Shown: piece by piece, positions 1 through 6,445 of the stretch | How positions within the stretch are numbered: the first letter of the stretch is position 1 | How the letters are laid out: each line of letters begins with the position of its first letter | Assembly (NCBI GenBank): GCA_008501545.1 | Contig: QQUM01000800.1 | Coordinates: forward strand, 1 to 9,061 | Direction of reading: 5' to 3' | From: Calditrichota bacterium | GTDB lineage: Bacteria; Zhuqueibacterota; Zhuqueibacteria; Zhuqueibacterales; Geothermadaptataceae | DNA length: 9,061 nucleotides | Made by a program: the position numbers and the translations under genes | The notes under the pieces: generated by a model | Seen by the model: the letters and a program-made list of their open reading frames with translations, nothing else | Databases searched by the model: none | Told to the model about the DNA's origin: nothing

Positions 1-444
1 TTTATTGCCATAATCGCATTTTTCTACCAGATATTGCATTTTATCAGGGCCAATTCGACAGGCAAGTTCCTGATAAAACCAGACAGCCGATACTTTTATC
101 GCCGATTTCATATTGTGATCCCGGTTCCAGGCTTTGATACTGTGCTCGATCCCGTCCCACTTTAGAACAACATTCGTATCGGCGATGGCACCCGTCTCCA
201 GCGCGATGAGCGAATTGAGAATTTTAAAGGTGGATGCAGGCAAATATGGCGTATTCGCGCGTGCATTATTGTAAAAATAAGTTTGATTGGCATGCAGTTT
301 ATGGAAGACAAATGTCCCTTCAACGGCATACTTTTTAAAAGCATCCGCAAATACAGTCTCGGATTCGTGAGTTCGGGTACATTGAAAAAAAGAAAGGCAA
401 AAAACTACTGACGAAATTAATCGATTTACATATGTTTTATTCAT
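1..444 (-). CDS. Class D (OXA-type) beta-lactamase, N-terminal 148 residues, cut by the left window edge
   Basis: Serine beta-lactamase that hydrolyses beta-lactams in the periplasm through an acyl-enzyme intermediate, using a carboxylated lysine as general base. Read on the minus strand, the frame has an ATG at 444-442 with an in-frame TGA directly upstream (450-448), so this start is forced. Residues 1-22 form a secretion signal (K3, R8, then a hydrophobic stretch); C22 might be a lipidation cysteine, but the preceding SFFQ is not a good lipobox. Class D hallmarks follow in order: VEGTFVF (41-47), PASTFK (69-74, nucleophile S71 and lysine K74), SLIALETG, WNRDH, SAV (119-121, in SAVWFYQE) and YGN (145-147). 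The spacing matches the family. The C-terminal half, including the KTG motif, lies outside the window; the family is usually about 260-275 residues. The signal peptide argues for a free enzyme rather than the sensor domain of a BlaR1-type receptor. Odd points: a cysteine in LACRIG, where many members have arginine, and another just before YGN. No Shine-Dalgarno is visible. Identification is firm; substrate range cannot be told. Confidence 0.93.
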   Translation of the reverse strand, partial: MNKTYVNRLISSVVFCLSFFQCTRTHESETVFADAFKKYAVEGTFVFHKLHANQTYFYNNARANTPYLPASTFKILNSLIALETGAIADTNVVLKWDGIEHSIKAWNRDHNMKSAIKVSAVWFYQELACRIGPDKMQYLVEKCDYGNK

Positions 445-503
445 TATTCAAAAAGGACGATTAGGTTTTAGGTGCGAATAATTTGCTCTGTTCAGAGAAC
501 AAG

Positions 504-532
504 AAAATAATGCCTTGCGCGATCGAATGCAA
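504..532 (-). promoter_or_regulatory. Possible sigma70-like promoter of the class D beta-lactamase gene
   Basis: On the minus strand TTGCAT (532-527) is followed after 17 bases by TATTTT (509-504), about 60 bases upstream of the beta-lactamase ATG. Matches to the consensus are only partial. Two small overlapping palindromes, CTCTG-TT-CAGAG (486-497) and GTTC-AGA-GAAC (490-500), lie just downstream and could be an operator. This is inference from pattern only. Confidence 0.25.
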
Positions 533-644
533 TCAATTCCATGGAGGTTATTCAAAAACAAGTGACACTAAAATCGATAATTAGACCGAATTGAGACACT
601 ACCGATGAAAACTGGTGGGAAAACAGAAAAGGATTACACTCATC

Positions 645-681
645 TTGAAAACACGCCCGCCCGAAATGCGTTTTCCGGGCG
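645..681 (-). terminator. Possible terminator after the cytochrome c gene
   Basis: CGGGCG (676-681) and CGCCCG (654-659) form a perfect 6-bp GC stem. Reading on the minus strand, the stem starts 32 bases after the cytochrome stop codon and is followed at once by TGTTTTC. An alternative overlapping stem, GCCCG (659-663) with CGGGC (676-680), adds AAA/TTT pairs. The T tract is short and interrupted, so an intrinsic terminator is plausible but not certain. Confidence 0.4.
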
Positions 682-712
682 AGTAAAAAAAGTCCTGTTT
701 CAAAATCGATTT

Positions 713-1705
713 TTACCTGACTTCTTCATCTGTCGGTGTGAATATTTCAACCTCATTTTTCACTGGTTTCACCGTCTGCAGGTATGCATAAATTGCACTC
801 AGATCTTCTTCGGTCATGCCTGCATACAATGTCCATGGCATCTCAGTTTGCTTCTCACCAATTTTAACTGGAATTTGGCGACCCATAGAATCTGCAAACG
901 TTTTAAACATTCCGATAAAATCATCCTCATCCCAATCCCCGATTCCAGTTTCATCATCCGGAGTAATATTCGCAGAACGTGTGGTGCCATAGTCAGGAAC
1001 AGGAAATTCATGACCGCCGGCGAATTCCATCCCTTCGGCCATTTTTCCCTGCACCATCTGCGTATGGCAGAACTTGCACCCGGCAATTTGTGTGAGATAT
1101 TTTCCGACGGCAACTTTTTCAGCAGGATCTGGCTGTGCAGACGGCTCAGGATCTTTGGGGATGGTGCGAAAAATCAGGTTCAATGGAAAATTCAAACTGG
1201 ATTCAGGAATTGGTTGTTCATTGGAAATGGCCGGCATCGAACGCAGATATGCGACAATAGCCGCTGCATCCTGTTTGCTGAGATAGCGGTATTCGGTAAA
1301 TGGCATCATTGGTGCCAGTGGTTCTCCGTCCTTTCCAACACCAGCTGTTATCGAATGTAAAATTTGCCCATCTGTCCAGCTCGATAAAGCAGCCGGTGTA
1401 ATATTGGGCATGTAAAGTTTCCCCGGGACACCCGGAAACATTTTTCCACCCTTTCCTTCTGTACCCGGTACGATCGGCTGCGAGTAGAAAGCGCGATTTT
1501 TTTCCGAATGACAATCCAAACATGCCATCACATGCTTAACGAGATATTCACCACGCGCAACTCGCTCAGGTGTTTGATCTATTGTAAAACTGGGAGCAGG
1601 GCTCACCTTTGGGAAGGCTGTCTGCAAGTAAGCCATCCCACCAACTATCACAAGAACCAGTAGCAACACAATGCCACCAAAAACAATGAACAGTTTTTTC
1701 ATCAT
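713..1705 (-). CDS. Membrane-anchored diheme cytochrome c
   Basis: Electron carrier of 330 residues facing the periplasm. The N-terminus (MMKK, then a strongly hydrophobic segment at about 5-27) is an uncleaved anchor or signal. Two cytochrome c domains follow, each with a CxxCH heme site: CLDCH (62-66) and CKFCH (210-214). Likely sixth-ligand methionines are M134 in APMMPF, before a Y..LS..D..A..AYLR helix, and M289 in EMPWTLY, before another AYLQ helix. NITP motifs at 101-104 and 247-250, and the TGIGDW stretch after the second, resemble the diheme cytochrome subunits of periplasmic dehydrogenases (gluconate or alcohol dehydrogenase type). No dehydrogenase gene is adjacent, so the electron partner is unknown. 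The start is supported by GGAGAG 9 bases upstream of the first of two tandem ATGs. It lies downstream of the Mut7-C gene on the same strand but 256 bases away, so it is probably transcribed alone. Family assignment is firm; physiological role is not known. Confidence 0.92.
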   Translation of the reverse strand: MMKKLFIVFGGIVLLLVLVIVGGMAYLQTAFPKVSPAPSFTIDQTPERVARGEYLVKHVMACLDCHSEKNRAFYSQPIVPGTEGKGGKMFPGVPGKLYMPNITPAALSSWTDGQILHSITAGVGKDGEPLAPMMPFTEYRYLSKQDAAAIVAYLRSMPAISNEQPIPESSLNFPLNLIFRTIPKDPEPSAQPDPAEKVAVGKYLTQIAGCKFCHTQMVQGKMAEGMEFAGGHEFPVPDYGTTRSANITPDDETGIGDWDEDDFIGMFKTFADSMGRQIPVKIGEKQTEMPWTLYAGMTEEDLSAIYAYLQTVKPVKNEVEIFTPTDEEVR

Positions 1706-1714
1706 CTGTATGTA

Positions 1715-1720
1715 CTCTCC
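1715..1720 (-). promoter_or_regulatory. Ribosome binding site of the cytochrome c gene
   Basis: GGAGAG on the minus strand, 9 bases before ATG at 1705-1703. It is the only strong Shine-Dalgarno seen in the window and favours the first of the two tandem ATGs as the start. Confidence 0.6.
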
Positions 1721-1873
1721 ACATCAACAAATTTTTATAGAACGCCTGGATAATATAAATTTTCACAAAAACTATAATTAATTTTTTTTATTCGCAACAT
1801 AAAATGTAAGAAATTTTTTGCGCATTCGTACATCTTAGGGATTTTAGAAGATTCGACTTCACGAAAAACAGAA

Positions 1874-1886
1874 TGATATAATATCA
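1874..1886. repeat. 13-bp perfect palindrome in the gap upstream of the cytochrome c gene
   Basis: TGATAT-A-ATATCA is a perfect dyad in the AT-rich gap 1706-1961, about 170 bases upstream of the cytochrome ATG. It has the size of a transcription-factor site, but AT-rich sequence gives such palindromes by chance more often than GC-rich sequence does. The rest of this 256-base gap holds no supported gene. Confidence 0.3.
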
Positions 1887-1912
1887 CAAACGAATCATAA
1901 ATTTCGTTTTTG
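1885..1912 (-). terminator. Weak hairpin after the Mut7-C gene, possible terminator
   Basis: AAACGAA (1888-1894) pairs with TTCGTTT (1903-1909) across an 8-base loop. Two more pairs form outside one mismatch. It starts about 50 bases after the Mut7-C stop on the minus strand. The stem is AT-rich and lacks a clear T tract on that strand, so termination here is a guess. Confidence 0.2.
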
Positions 1913-1961
1913 CATCGAATCGTGATTGCAGATGATTTTTTTTTTGCAGAGGCAGAAACAC

Positions 1962-2723
1962 TTAGTGACCGGTTTCAAGTATTTGGTCCAATTTTTTTTG
2001 AATTTTTACAAAATGGGAACCCTGCCAGTAAATTCGGTCGCATTTTTTACACCTGTGGAATTCATGAAAATAACGGATTGTCTTTGGCTGCAAGCGATCA
2101 AGGATGGACTGTTTATCAACCGGATTGATAGTGCCGTTACAAACGATGCAGCGATGAAAAGGTTTTGTGCATTCGTGCAAGTCAAACCGATGCAGGATTT
2201 CCTTCACTTGCTGTTCGGGAATTGTCGATCGGACCCAATAGCCATGGGTGATGACTTTGGCAAAAAGCAAGCGCCGGTCGCGAGTGAGAATGATCCGGTT
2301 TTCATCAAGGGAGATTTGTACGATTTCCGGATCATCGTAGTCATTTTTATATTTGACATCAAATCCAAGCAATCGTAACATTCTGGCTAATTTACCCAAA
2401 TGTACGTCCAGAACAAAAGCTGTTCTGCGCAGCGGCTTTTCACGCAAGGCCACAATAGGTGTGATATCGAGACTTTCAAAAACCGGATAGACTGAAACGA
2501 AATCACCATTTTGCAATTGGTAATGAAAATCAACCGATTCCCCATTCACAACGATTAAATCGACCTCTGTATGCGGCACACCGAGACATTCAATCGGATC
2601 TTTTATTCCGGGATGGCCATTAAACCAAAAGTCGAATGTTTGTTTGCGTTTTTTCGAAGGCAGGAAATCGTTGAGTTCTTCGTAAAAACGAAAGCGGGCA
2701 CTGTATTCGCGTTTTTTCTGCAT
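1962..2723 (-). CDS. Mut7-C RNase-domain protein with N-terminal ubiquitin-like domain and zinc ribbon
   Basis: Protein of 253 residues. Residues about 5-95 match the expected size and place of the Mut7-C-associated ubiquitin-like domain (beta-grasp; VDLIVVNGESVDF and NGDFVSVYPVF are the recognisable parts). Residues about 101-180 form the Mut7-C domain, a PIN-like fold predicted to be an RNase: FVLDVHLGKLARMLRLLGFD carries D106 and D122, followed by acidic residues at 128-131 and RIILTRDRRLL with D149. The C-terminus has a zinc ribbon with C192/C195 and C225/C228, ending in a WQGSH.VK stretch typical of these proteins. The family is widespread but its substrate is not established, so ribonuclease activity is inferred from the fold. 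An in-frame TGA at 2729-2727 lies just upstream of the ATG, which fixes the start; no Shine-Dalgarno is visible. It is divergent from glnS, and no partner gene for the ubiquitin-like part is next to it. Confidence 0.88.
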   Translation of the reverse strand: MQKKREYSARFRFYEELNDFLPSKKRKQTFDFWFNGHPGIKDPIECLGVPHTEVDLIVVNGESVDFHYQLQNGDFVSVYPVFESLDITPIVALREKPLRRTAFVLDVHLGKLARMLRLLGFDVKYKNDYDDPEIVQISLDENRIILTRDRRLLFAKVITHGYWVRSTIPEQQVKEILHRFDLHECTKPFHRCIVCNGTINPVDKQSILDRLQPKTIRYFHEFHRCKKCDRIYWQGSHFVKIQKKLDQILETGH

Positions 2724-2837
2724 GAGTCATTGAAGGGCAATTTTTTGAACATTGCAACATCGGTAATTCTATTTTCCTGTTCAAGGGAAATCTACATGGG
2801 AAGACATTCGACCTGCACGAATCGTATGTTTCAGGTG

Positions 2838-2878
2838 AAAAGGACGGATGCTGCTATCCCCTGCCCTATCGTCCTGTT
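2838..2878. repeat. Hairpin-forming sequence in the divergent gap between the Mut7-C gene and glnS
   Basis: AGGACG (2841-2846) and CGTCCT (2870-2875) form a perfect stem, with flanking AA/TT pairs and a small internal GGAT/ATCC stem (2846-2849 with 2856-2859). On the minus strand the stem runs into TTTTC, which would look like a terminator, but no gene ends there. On the plus strand it would lie in the DNA upstream of the proposed glnS promoter. No known riboswitch or RNA family is recognised in 2724-3007. Confidence 0.25.
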
Positions 2879-2913
2879 TATAAAAAAGCCTTTAAATTAT
2901 TGATAAAATCCAA

Positions 2914-2941
2914 TTGAGTTTCACGCAAATGTTCCTAAATT
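2914..2941 (+). promoter_or_regulatory. Possible glnS promoter
   Basis: TTGAGT (2914-2919) and TAAATT (2936-2941), spaced 16 bases apart, lie about 67-94 bases before the glnS ATG. TACCTTTT at 2945-2952 differs by one base from the Bacteroidota TAnnTTTG -7 element, but no well-spaced TTTG element is seen upstream. Which type of promoter is used depends on the host; both readings are tentative. Confidence 0.3.
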
Positions 2942-3007
2942 AGCTACCTTTTATCTTCAAATCTCTGAATTCTTAAACTGAAAGCAACACAACACGGAAC
3001 GAATATC

Positions 3008-4726
3008 ATGTCATCAGGAAAAAACAATCTGAACACAGAAAAAGAGAATAACGTTGGAAAACCTTCCAACTTTATAAAATATATAATTGACGACGACCTC
3101 AAAAACGGAAAAAACGAATCGCGGGTGCATACCCGTTTTCCTCCGGAACCGAATGGCTACCTGCATATCGGCCATGCCAAATCAATTTGCCTGAACTTCG
3201 GAGTGGCAAGAGATTACAATGGACTTTGCAATCTCCGTTTTGACGATACGAATCCCGTAAAAGAGGAAGATGAATACGTTAAATCCATCATTGAAGATGT
3301 AAAATGGCTCGGCTTCGACTGGGAAGACCGCTTGTACTTTGCCTCGGACTACTTCGAGCAAATGTACGAATATGCCGTTGAACTCATTCGTAAAGATAAA
3401 GCCTATGTCGATGATCTGAACGCTGAACAAATCCGTGAATACCGTGGGACACTGACAACGGCGGGCAAAGAAAGTCCGTACAGAAATCGCAGTGTGGAAG
3501 AAAGCCTCGATCTGTTTGCCCGGATGCGGGCTGGTGAATTCCCCGATGGATCAAAAGTGCTGCGTGCGAAAATCGATATGGCATCGAGCAATATGAACAT
3601 GCGCGATCCGGTGATGTACCGCATTTTACATGCGTCCCACCACCGAACCGGCGACGCCTGGTCGATTTATCCGATGTATGATTGGGCGCATGGTCTTGAA
3701 GACTCCCTTGAAGGCATCACGCACAGTATTTGTACTCTGGAATTTGAAGACCACCGGCCGCTTTATGACTGGTTTTTAGAAAATCTCGACGGTGTGCACC
3801 ACCCGCAGCAGATCGAGTTCGCCCGTTTGAATTTGACCTACACACTGATGAGCAAGCGTAAGTTACTGCGTCTCGTCAATGAAAATTACGTTTCCGGCTG
3901 GGACGATCCACGCATGCCCACACTGGCCGGCATGCGACGACGCGGCATTCCGCCTGCATCCATCCGCGATTTTGCCGACCGTATAGGCGTCGCCAAAGCA
4001 GACAGTATCGTTGACCGCGCGATGCTTGATAGTTGTATCCGGGAAGACTTGAATAAAAACGCAAAACGCGTCATGGTTGTGCTGGATCCTGTGAAAGTTG
4101 TAATCACCAATTATCCCGAAAACACGGTTGAGGAATTGACAGCGGAAAACAATCCGGAAGACGAAAATGCTGGCCACCGCACGATCCCCTTCTCACGGGA
4201 AATTTACATCGAGCGGGAAGATTTTCTCGAAGAAGCGCCGAAAAAATTCTTTCGTATGGTTCCCGGACGGGAAGTGCGTTTAAAACACGCATATTATGTC
4301 ACCTGCACAAATTTCGTTAAAAATGACGCCGGGGAGCTCACAGAGATTCATTGTGAATATGATCCCGCAACCAAAGGCGGATGGTCCGACGATGGCCGCA
4401 AAGTGAAAGGAACACTGCACTGGGTTTCCGTTCCGCATGCCATTGATGCAGAAGTCCGGCTCTATGACCACCTGTTCACCAAAGAAAATCCCGATGAATC
4501 CCGCGACGAAAGGGACTTCACAGAATTTCTAAATCCGGACAGTTTGGTGACGTTGCAAAATTGCAAAGCCGAGCCTGGTCTCCGCGAATGCACACCAGGT
4601 GAACGCTTCCAATTCTTGCGCAAAGGTTATTTTTGCAGCGACAGCAAGGAATTTACAAGCGAAAAACCAGTATTCAACCGCATCGTCACGATGCGTGATG
4701 CATGGCAAAAAAAGGACAAAAAATAA
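3008..4726 (+). CDS. glnS: Glutaminyl-tRNA synthetase (GlnRS)
   Basis: Class I aminoacyl-tRNA synthetase that charges tRNA(Gln) with glutamine using ATP in the cytoplasm. The 572-residue protein resembles E. coli GlnRS (554 residues) along its whole length, with about 13 extra residues ahead of the catalytic core. The Rossmann-fold core carries the HIGH signature (HIGH 53-56 within [15 protein letters not shown]). FDDTNP (D79/D80) and Y224 in IYPMYD correspond to the E. coli glutamine-pocket residues D66 and Y211. The KMSKS-type loop is LMSKRKL (280-286). The two C-terminal anticodon-binding beta-barrel domains follow, with [20 protein letters not shown] and the closing EKPVFNRIV region all present. 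No frame break or missing key residue was seen. Only a weak GGA precedes the ATG. Presence of GlnRS implies direct glutaminylation rather than sole dependence on the Glu-tRNA(Gln) amidotransferase route. It is divergent from the Mut7-C gene and followed 157 bases later by the EEP gene. Confidence 0.98.
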   Translation: MSSGKNNLNTEKENNVGKPSNFIKYIIDDDLKNGKNESRVHTRFPPEPNGYLHIGHAKSICLNFGVARDYNGLCNLRFDDTNPVKEEDEYVKSIIEDVKWLGFDWEDRLYFASDYFEQMYEYAVELIRKDKAYVDDLNAEQIREYRGTLTTAGKESPYRNRSVEESLDLFARMRAGEFPDGSKVLRAKIDMASSNMNMRDPVMYRILHASHHRTGDAWSIYPMYDWAHGLEDSLEGITHSICTLEFEDHRPLYDWFLENLDGVHHPQQIEFARLNLTYTLMSKRKLLRLVNENYVSGWDDPRMPTLAGMRRRGIPPASIRDFADRIGVAKADSIVDRAMLDSCIREDLNKNAKRVMVVLDPVKVVITNYPENTVEELTAENNPEDENAGHRTIPFSREIYIEREDFLEEAPKKFFRMVPGREVRLKHAYYVTCTNFVKNDAGELTEIHCEYDPATKGGWSDDGRKVKGTLHWVSVPHAIDAEVRLYDHLFTKENPDESRDERDFTEFLNPDSLVTLQNCKAEPGLRECTPGERFQFLRKGYFCSDSKEFTSEKPVFNRIVTMRDAWQKKDKK

Positions 4727-4770
4727 TTTTAGCCATCTTTCCCGAATAAACTTTCAAAAATATTGGCGCA

Positions 4771-4813
4771 GTGTAAACCGGAAGTTTTGCTCACTGAACC
4801 ACCCGGTTTACAC
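4771..4813. repeat. Perfect 11-bp inverted repeat between glnS and the EEP gene
   Basis: GTGTAAACCGG (4771-4781) and CCGGTTTACAC (4803-4813) are exact inverted copies separated by 21 bases, 44 bases after the glnS stop and 70 bases before the next ATG. The inner GTT (4784-4786) and AAC (4797-4799) could extend the structure. No T tract follows on either strand, so it is not a standard intrinsic terminator. It could be an mRNA 3'-end stabiliser, a Rho-type terminator hairpin, a dimeric operator for the downstream gene, or a copy of a dispersed repeat. Confidence 0.6.
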
Positions 4814-4883
4814 GCCTTCCGACAAGCTATCCAACCTGCACGCCTGATAACTTTAAATATTAGAACGGAAAACAAGAGAACCA

Positions 4884-6056
4884 ATGAAGAAGACACGACT
4901 TATCCTGCATGTTTTCATGCTGTATTTTCTATCGCACTGCGCTCATGCGCAAGGCACCCGCCTGGGATTATTCAACATTAAAGAACTCTCAACAACGAAG
5001 CTAAAAGAAGTAGACAAAGCAGGAAATGGCGAGAACGAACAGCTACGTGCTGCTGCAACCATTATCAACAAAATCAATCCGGACATTCTCGTTATCAATG
5101 AAATCGACCATGACTATACTGCTGCAGATTCAGCTATCTTTACCATAAATGGTGAACGCTTTCAGGCGGCATATCTAAAAAACGATGAATACAAATACAT
5201 TTTCGCAGCGGCCTGTAATACCGGACTTTTGTCGGGATTTGATCTCAATAATGATGGATTAACAGCGACTACAGAAAATCTGGGAACACGTGAGCATGGT
5301 GATGACTGCTACGGCTGGGGAACCTATCCCGGCCAGTATTCGATGGCAGTGCTGTCCAAATATCCAATTTTAACAGCGCAGGTACGCACTTTTCAGAAAT
5401 TTTTATGGCAGGATTTACCCGGCCACCACATGCCACCTGATTTTTATTCAGGTGATGAAAAAGAGAGGCTTCGCTTGTCGAGCAAATCCCACTGGGATGT
5501 GCCGGTGCTTGTGGACAATGATACGTTGCATTTACTGCTCTCCCACCCGACGCCACCCGTTTTCGATGGACCGGAAGACCGCAATGGCCGGCGCAATTTT
5601 GATGAAATTAAATTCTGGAAACACTATCTCGACAATTCACAAGCGCTTCATGATGACAATGGGATAGTCGGTGGGCTTCTACCCCGGGCGAATTTTGCAA
5701 TTATCGGCGATCTGAATGCCGCACCAAACAACGAGGTGGTTTATGATGGAGTCTCCGCCATAGCACAATTATTTCGCCACCATCGCGTACAGGAATCAGG
5801 ATCATTCATGACTTCCGATGGCGCACGCCAGGGCATCAAATCCGGCGCACCCGATTATTTTGAGCAGGCAACAACCGAGTTCCGAAAAGGCATGAAACGC
5901 CGGATCGATTATATTCTCCCGTCCCGAAGTATTCAAATTAAATCAGGTGGCGTCTATTGGCCGGCACAGAAAAAAAGTGCTGCCATGCACAAGGTTGCAA
6001 TGCAGGCATCCGACCATCGAATGATTTGGTTGGATATATCTTTTTACGACGAATAA
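4884..6056 (+). CDS. Secreted endonuclease/exonuclease/phosphatase (EEP) superfamily protein
   Basis: Predicted exported metal-dependent phosphoesterase of 390 residues. The N-terminus (MKK, hydrophobic core to about residue 18, AHA at 20-22 before Q23) is a standard signal peptide with cleavage likely after A22. The mature part shows the EEP motifs in order: LGLFNIKEL (N31), INPDILVINEID (metal-ligand E73), LLLSHPTPPVFDG with H221, then EDRNGRRNFDEIKFW, GDLNAAP (D276, N278), RRIDYILPS (D342) and ASDHR (D377, H378). Residues 120-125 (DLNNDG) look like an EF-hand-type calcium loop, as is common in this secreted subfamily. All catalytic residues appear intact. Substrate cannot be fixed: members cleave DNA, RNA or phosphate esters, and nucleic-acid or phosphate scavenging outside the cell is possible. 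The start is the only ATG that gives a full signal peptide; AAGAGA upstream is a weak ribosome site. It follows glnS by 157 bases with an inverted repeat between them, so it probably has its own transcript. Confidence 0.9.
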   Translation: MKKTRLILHVFMLYFLSHCAHAQGTRLGLFNIKELSTTKLKEVDKAGNGENEQLRAAATIINKINPDILVINEIDHDYTAADSAIFTINGERFQAAYLKNDEYKYIFAAACNTGLLSGFDLNNDGLTATTENLGTREHGDDCYGWGTYPGQYSMAVLSKYPILTAQVRTFQKFLWQDLPGHHMPPDFYSGDEKERLRLSSKSHWDVPVLVDNDTLHLLLSHPTPPVFDGPEDRNGRRNFDEIKFWKHYLDNSQALHDDNGIVGGLLPRANFAIIGDLNAAPNNEVVYDGVSAIAQLFRHHRVQESGSFMTSDGARQGIKSGAPDYFEQATTEFRKGMKRRIDYILPSRSIQIKSGGVYWPAQKKSAAMHKVAMQASDHRMIWLDISFYDE

Positions 6057-6061
6057 GTTAA

Positions 6062-6271
6062 ACGCATATCACAGGGGAAGAGGATCACGCGATAAAAAAA
6101 TTTGCAGCGCATAGACAATCGCAACCAGACAATCCACCACCTTCTTCACAATCAGCGCCGATGCATTCACCGATTCAAAACACGTTTCAACGCTTTAATC
6201 AGGATCCAAACCAGTTCCGCGCTGCTATCGACATAGTGTTAAAATGGTTTAAGAAATTGGATTCAACTTGA
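6062..6271 (+). pseudogene. Unrecognised open frame, possible gene remnant or 36-codon small gene
   Basis: A frame is open for 69 codons from the stop at 6059-6061 to TGA at 6269-6271. It has no ATG, GTG or TTG until ATG at 6161, from which a 36-residue peptide could be made. The conceptual product is Q- and P-rich in the middle and ends in a helix-like stretch (FRAAIDIVLKWFKKLDST). No ribosome binding site stands out before 6161. The opposite strand is also open for 41 codons (6194-6072, stop 6071-6069) and could encode a hydrophobic helix. I recognise no family in either reading. It may be the 3' remnant of a decayed gene, a small protein gene, or chance. Confidence 0.2.
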
Positions 6272-6363
6272 TTTAAAGAACGGGATTGTTACAATTATTT
6301 TTCCAAACTTTCACAGCATCGTTTTTAAAAGTAAAATATAATTTTTAACTTCCGTGTCGCATT

Positions 6364-6393
6364 TTCATAAATTTATTACATGTTCGGTATACA
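6364..6393 (+). promoter_or_regulatory. Possible promoter of the PAS sensor gene
   Basis: TTCATA (6364-6369) and TATACA (6388-6393), 18 bases apart, lie about 110 bases upstream of the PAS sensor ATG in AT-rich DNA. The sequence from the -10 onward (ACATTAGCGAC, 6391-6401) resembles that at the proposed glnS promoter (AAATTAGCTAC, 2937-2947), with 9 of 11 bases shared. Pattern-based only. Confidence 0.35.
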
Positions 6394-6445
6394 TTAGCGA
6401 CTAACATCCATTCACTGAACTTTCTTTTATTTTGTTTTATCAAAC

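Noticed and set aside
162..350. Minus-strand 62-codon open frame
   Set aside because: It is an out-of-frame shadow of the class D beta-lactamase, which is the correct reading in this stretch.
605..1360. Plus-strand open frame of 251 codons
   Set aside because: It is antisense to the cytochrome c gene, whose two heme motifs and anchor are unmistakable. The plus product has no recognisable domain.
1934..1945. Run of T just past the Mut7-C gene as a terminator
   Set aside because: The T run is on the plus strand, so it reads as A on the strand of the gene, and no stem precedes it.
1926..2378. Plus-strand open frame of 150 codons
   Set aside because: It lies opposite the Mut7-C gene and its product matches nothing. 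The minus-strand reading has conserved catalytic and zinc-binding residues.
1..2723. Beta-lactamase, cytochrome and Mut7-C genes as one operon
   Set aside because: The gaps of 268 and 256 bases, a likely terminator at 645-681 and the lack of functional links argue against joint transcription.
2571..2903. Plus-strand open frame of 110 codons upstream of glnS
   Set aside because: Half of it is antisense to the Mut7-C gene and the rest has no motif, so it is probably a chance frame.
2724..3007. Riboswitch, T-box or SRP-like RNA upstream of glnS
   Set aside because: I looked for conserved cores such as the T-box bulge and the SRP apical loop and found none; only an unassigned hairpin is present.
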